Shown: in pieces, positions 37,467 through 38,424 of the stretch
How the letters are laid out: every line of letters begins with the position of its first letter
Numbering within the stretch: position 1 is the first letter of the stretch
Source of the DNA: Methylophaga thiooxydans DMS010
Lineage (GTDB): Bacteria; Pseudomonadota; Gammaproteobacteria; Nitrosococcales; Methylophagaceae
Direction: 5' to 3'
DNA length: 38,424 bases
Assembly: GCF_000156355.1 (NCBI RefSeq)
Contig: NZ_GG657886.1
Span: 1 to 38,424, forward strand
The notes under the pieces: generated by a model
What the model was told of the DNA's origin: nothing
Seen by the model: the letters and a program-made list of their open reading frames with translations, nothing else
Databases searched by the model: none
Position numbers and translations under genes: made by a program

Positions 37467-37500
37467 AGGGGTCATGCAATAGCATGGCCCTTTTTTGTTT
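37467..37500 (+). terminator. Intrinsic terminator of tRNA-Thr
   Basis: AGGGGTCATGC pairs over 11 positions (two G-T) with GCATGGCCCTT around AATA, followed by TTTTTTGTTTT. Confidence 0.92.
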
Positions 37501-37546
37501 TGGACATACCAAACCTGTAGTCCTTAGTCTCAATCACGCTGTAGGC

Positions 37547-37588
37547 CGCCACATGAATTGCGATCTCTCGCCACATGAATTGCGATCT
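37547..37588. repeat. 20-bp tandem direct repeat, period 22
   Basis: CGCCACATGAATTGCGATCT occurs twice without mismatch, at 37547-37566 and 37569-37588, separated by CT. It lies between the tRNA-Thr terminator and the stop of the small gene at 37594. Closely spaced repeats of 20-22 bp are typical of transposase-binding sites at transposon ends (IS21 or Tn7-like families), but no inverted terminal repeat or transposase gene is visible, so this is only a suggestion. Confidence 0.8.
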
Positions 37589-37593
37589 GTAGT

Positions 37594-37809
37594 TTAATCG
37601 TCAGTTGGCGAAACTACTCCTCGCTTAACCAAACGTCTCAGCAAAATCCTAGCGACTTGGTCTGGCTTCATACCTCCAAGAGTGGTGAACTCGACCTCTG
37701 GCTTATGAGGGTCACCTAGATCACCATAAACCCGAACCACACCACCAACTTCATGGTACTCAGACTCATAGAGCTTCCCTTCGACCTCAACAGAAACAAA
37801 ACCAGACAT
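37594..37809 (-). CDS. Small protein of unknown function (71 residues)
   Basis: I do not recognise this protein. It is acidic in its first half, with beta-strand-like alternation (FVSVEVEGKLYESEYHEVGGVVRVYG), and ends in a basic stretch (RILLRRLVKRG). GGAG precedes the ATG at 37809 by about seven bases; a TTG four codons upstream overlaps that site and is less likely. It follows the partial gene at the right edge by 35 bases, so the two probably form one transcript, and it lies in the accessory-looking region beyond tRNA-Thr. Confidence 0.65.
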   Translation of the reverse strand: MSGFVSVEVEGKLYESEYHEVGGVVRVYGDLGDPHKPEVEFTTLGGMKPDQVARILLRRLVKRGVVSPTDD

Positions 37810-37844
37810 AACAAACTCCAAACTAACTATAGGTAATTAATGAT

Positions 37845-38424
37845 CTATTTAAGCTGCTTTATATAAGAAGTAAATGCAGAAGATTCATCATAACTGCCAC
37901 CTAAACGATCAAGTGGTTTTAAGTTCTCTCTAGTGAGAAACACTCTGGCAAAGAGAATGATTTGTGTGGCTTTACTGACTAAAGAGTCAACCTCTCTAAC
38001 CCACTTCGCCCATTTCTCTAAATCTTGATAACTGAGCTGATTTATATCGGCATCTCTCAATTGATTGAGATTGCTTTCAAGCTGAATAACCACCAACTCT
38101 CTGATGTCGTTCTCATCATACAAAGCCTCTAAGCCAGCAATTTCAGCAACAGGACGTTCAACATAATGAGGCCTTTCAAGGGTTACATTTTGAGCAGCCT
38201 CAATAGCTTCAACCTCTTGCACAGTAGCTTTCACGGTAATTATAAGTTGATTACTCCGTGTCTTGATCATGCTAGACAAGGCTTTAGATATGGTAGGAAA
38301 TTTATTCTGTTTAAACGGGCTAAGTTTAGAATTAGCCCAATTGGCACCTTTTTCCTGAGCCTTTAGTTCCGAAACCTGTTGTTGAACAGAATCAATATCA
38401 AACTCTCTTAATGTGGCACGGTTT
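37845..38424 (-). CDS. Partial protein of unknown function, N-terminus beyond the window
   Basis: The reading frame is open from its TAG stop at 37845 to the window edge, giving at least 193 residues with the true start outside. An internal TTG near 38279 would give a 144-residue product, but the frame upstream stays open and coding-like (residues such as SVQQQVSELKAQEKGANW), so it is more likely an internal position of a longer gene. The protein is rich in Glu, Gln and Leu and looks largely helical, with possible coiled-coil segments. I find no catalytic motif or membrane segment. The base composition is AT-rich compared with the core genes. Confidence 0.6.
   Translation of the reverse strand, partial: NRATLREFDIDSVQQQVSELKAQEKGANWANSKLSPFKQNKFPTISKALSSMIKTRSNQLIITVKATVQEVEAIEAAQNVTLERPHYVERPVAEIAGLEALYDENDIRELVVIQLESNLNQLRDADINQLSYQDLEKWAKWVREVDSLVSKATQIILFARVFLTRENLKPLDRLGGSYDESSAFTSYIKQLK

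Overview
The window is a chromosomal segment of a gammaproteobacterium. The gene order ndk-rlmN-pilW-rodZ-ispG-hisS, the nadK-recN pair, the divergent fur/bamE pair and the presence of CheV, Coq7 and RNase R all fit that class. A methylotroph-like or Piscirickettsiaceae-like marine lineage such as Methylophaga is a guess from overall look; nothing here proves it. Most of the window is dense housekeeping DNA. Accessory character appears in two places: the tryptophan-rich repeat gene near 26-27 kb, and the stretch to the right of tRNA-Thr at 37.4 kb.

Layout. 0.1-1.7 kb: an AraC-type regulator divergent from a small four-helix membrane protein. 1.8-5.8 kb: tyrS divergent from an envelope M23 peptidase and anmK. 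5.8-15.3 kb: a glycogen and storage-carbon block. On the minus strand glgC, a GH57 glucanase, malQ and an orphan gcvH overlap one another. On the plus strand glgB is followed by a PPK2 polyphosphate kinase. pgi converges on them. 15.3-20.9 kb: the minus-strand operon ndk-rlmN-pilW-rodZ-ispG-hisS, possibly running into pgi. 21.1-24.7 kb: nadK-recN, fur and bamE. 24.8-27.4 kb: a minus-strand unit that reads repeat protein, metallo-beta-lactamase-fold hydrolase, beta-carbonic anhydrase. 27.4-33.5 kb: a small exported protein, a Lon-related protease, a PilZ protein, coq7, a GGDEF diguanylate cyclase and cheV. 33.9-37.5 kb: tRNA-Leu divergent from rnr, then tRNA-His, an HDOD protein and tRNA-Thr. 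37.5 kb to the end: a tandem 20-bp repeat and two unknown genes, the last cut by the window edge.

The most unusual item is the 415-residue protein at 26100-27347. It is built almost wholly from about 27 units of roughly 15 residues centred on the motif WYEAN, contains no cysteine and only two glycines, and has no signal peptide. The units are arranged in a higher-order repeat of 184 residues, in which two successive blocks share the same series of unit lengths (15,15,18,14,15,15,14,15,15,17,17). Synonymous codon differences between copies indicate selection on the protein. Upstream is a near-perfect FNR/ANR box (TTGATctacATCAt) centred 41.5 bp before an inferred start site, the spacing of a class II oxygen-responsive promoter. 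The sequence therefore predicts a low-oxygen-induced operon that links an undescribed aromatic-rich repeat protein to a thiol/ester hydrolase and a carbonic anhydrase. I know of no described family with this architecture, and its function is open.
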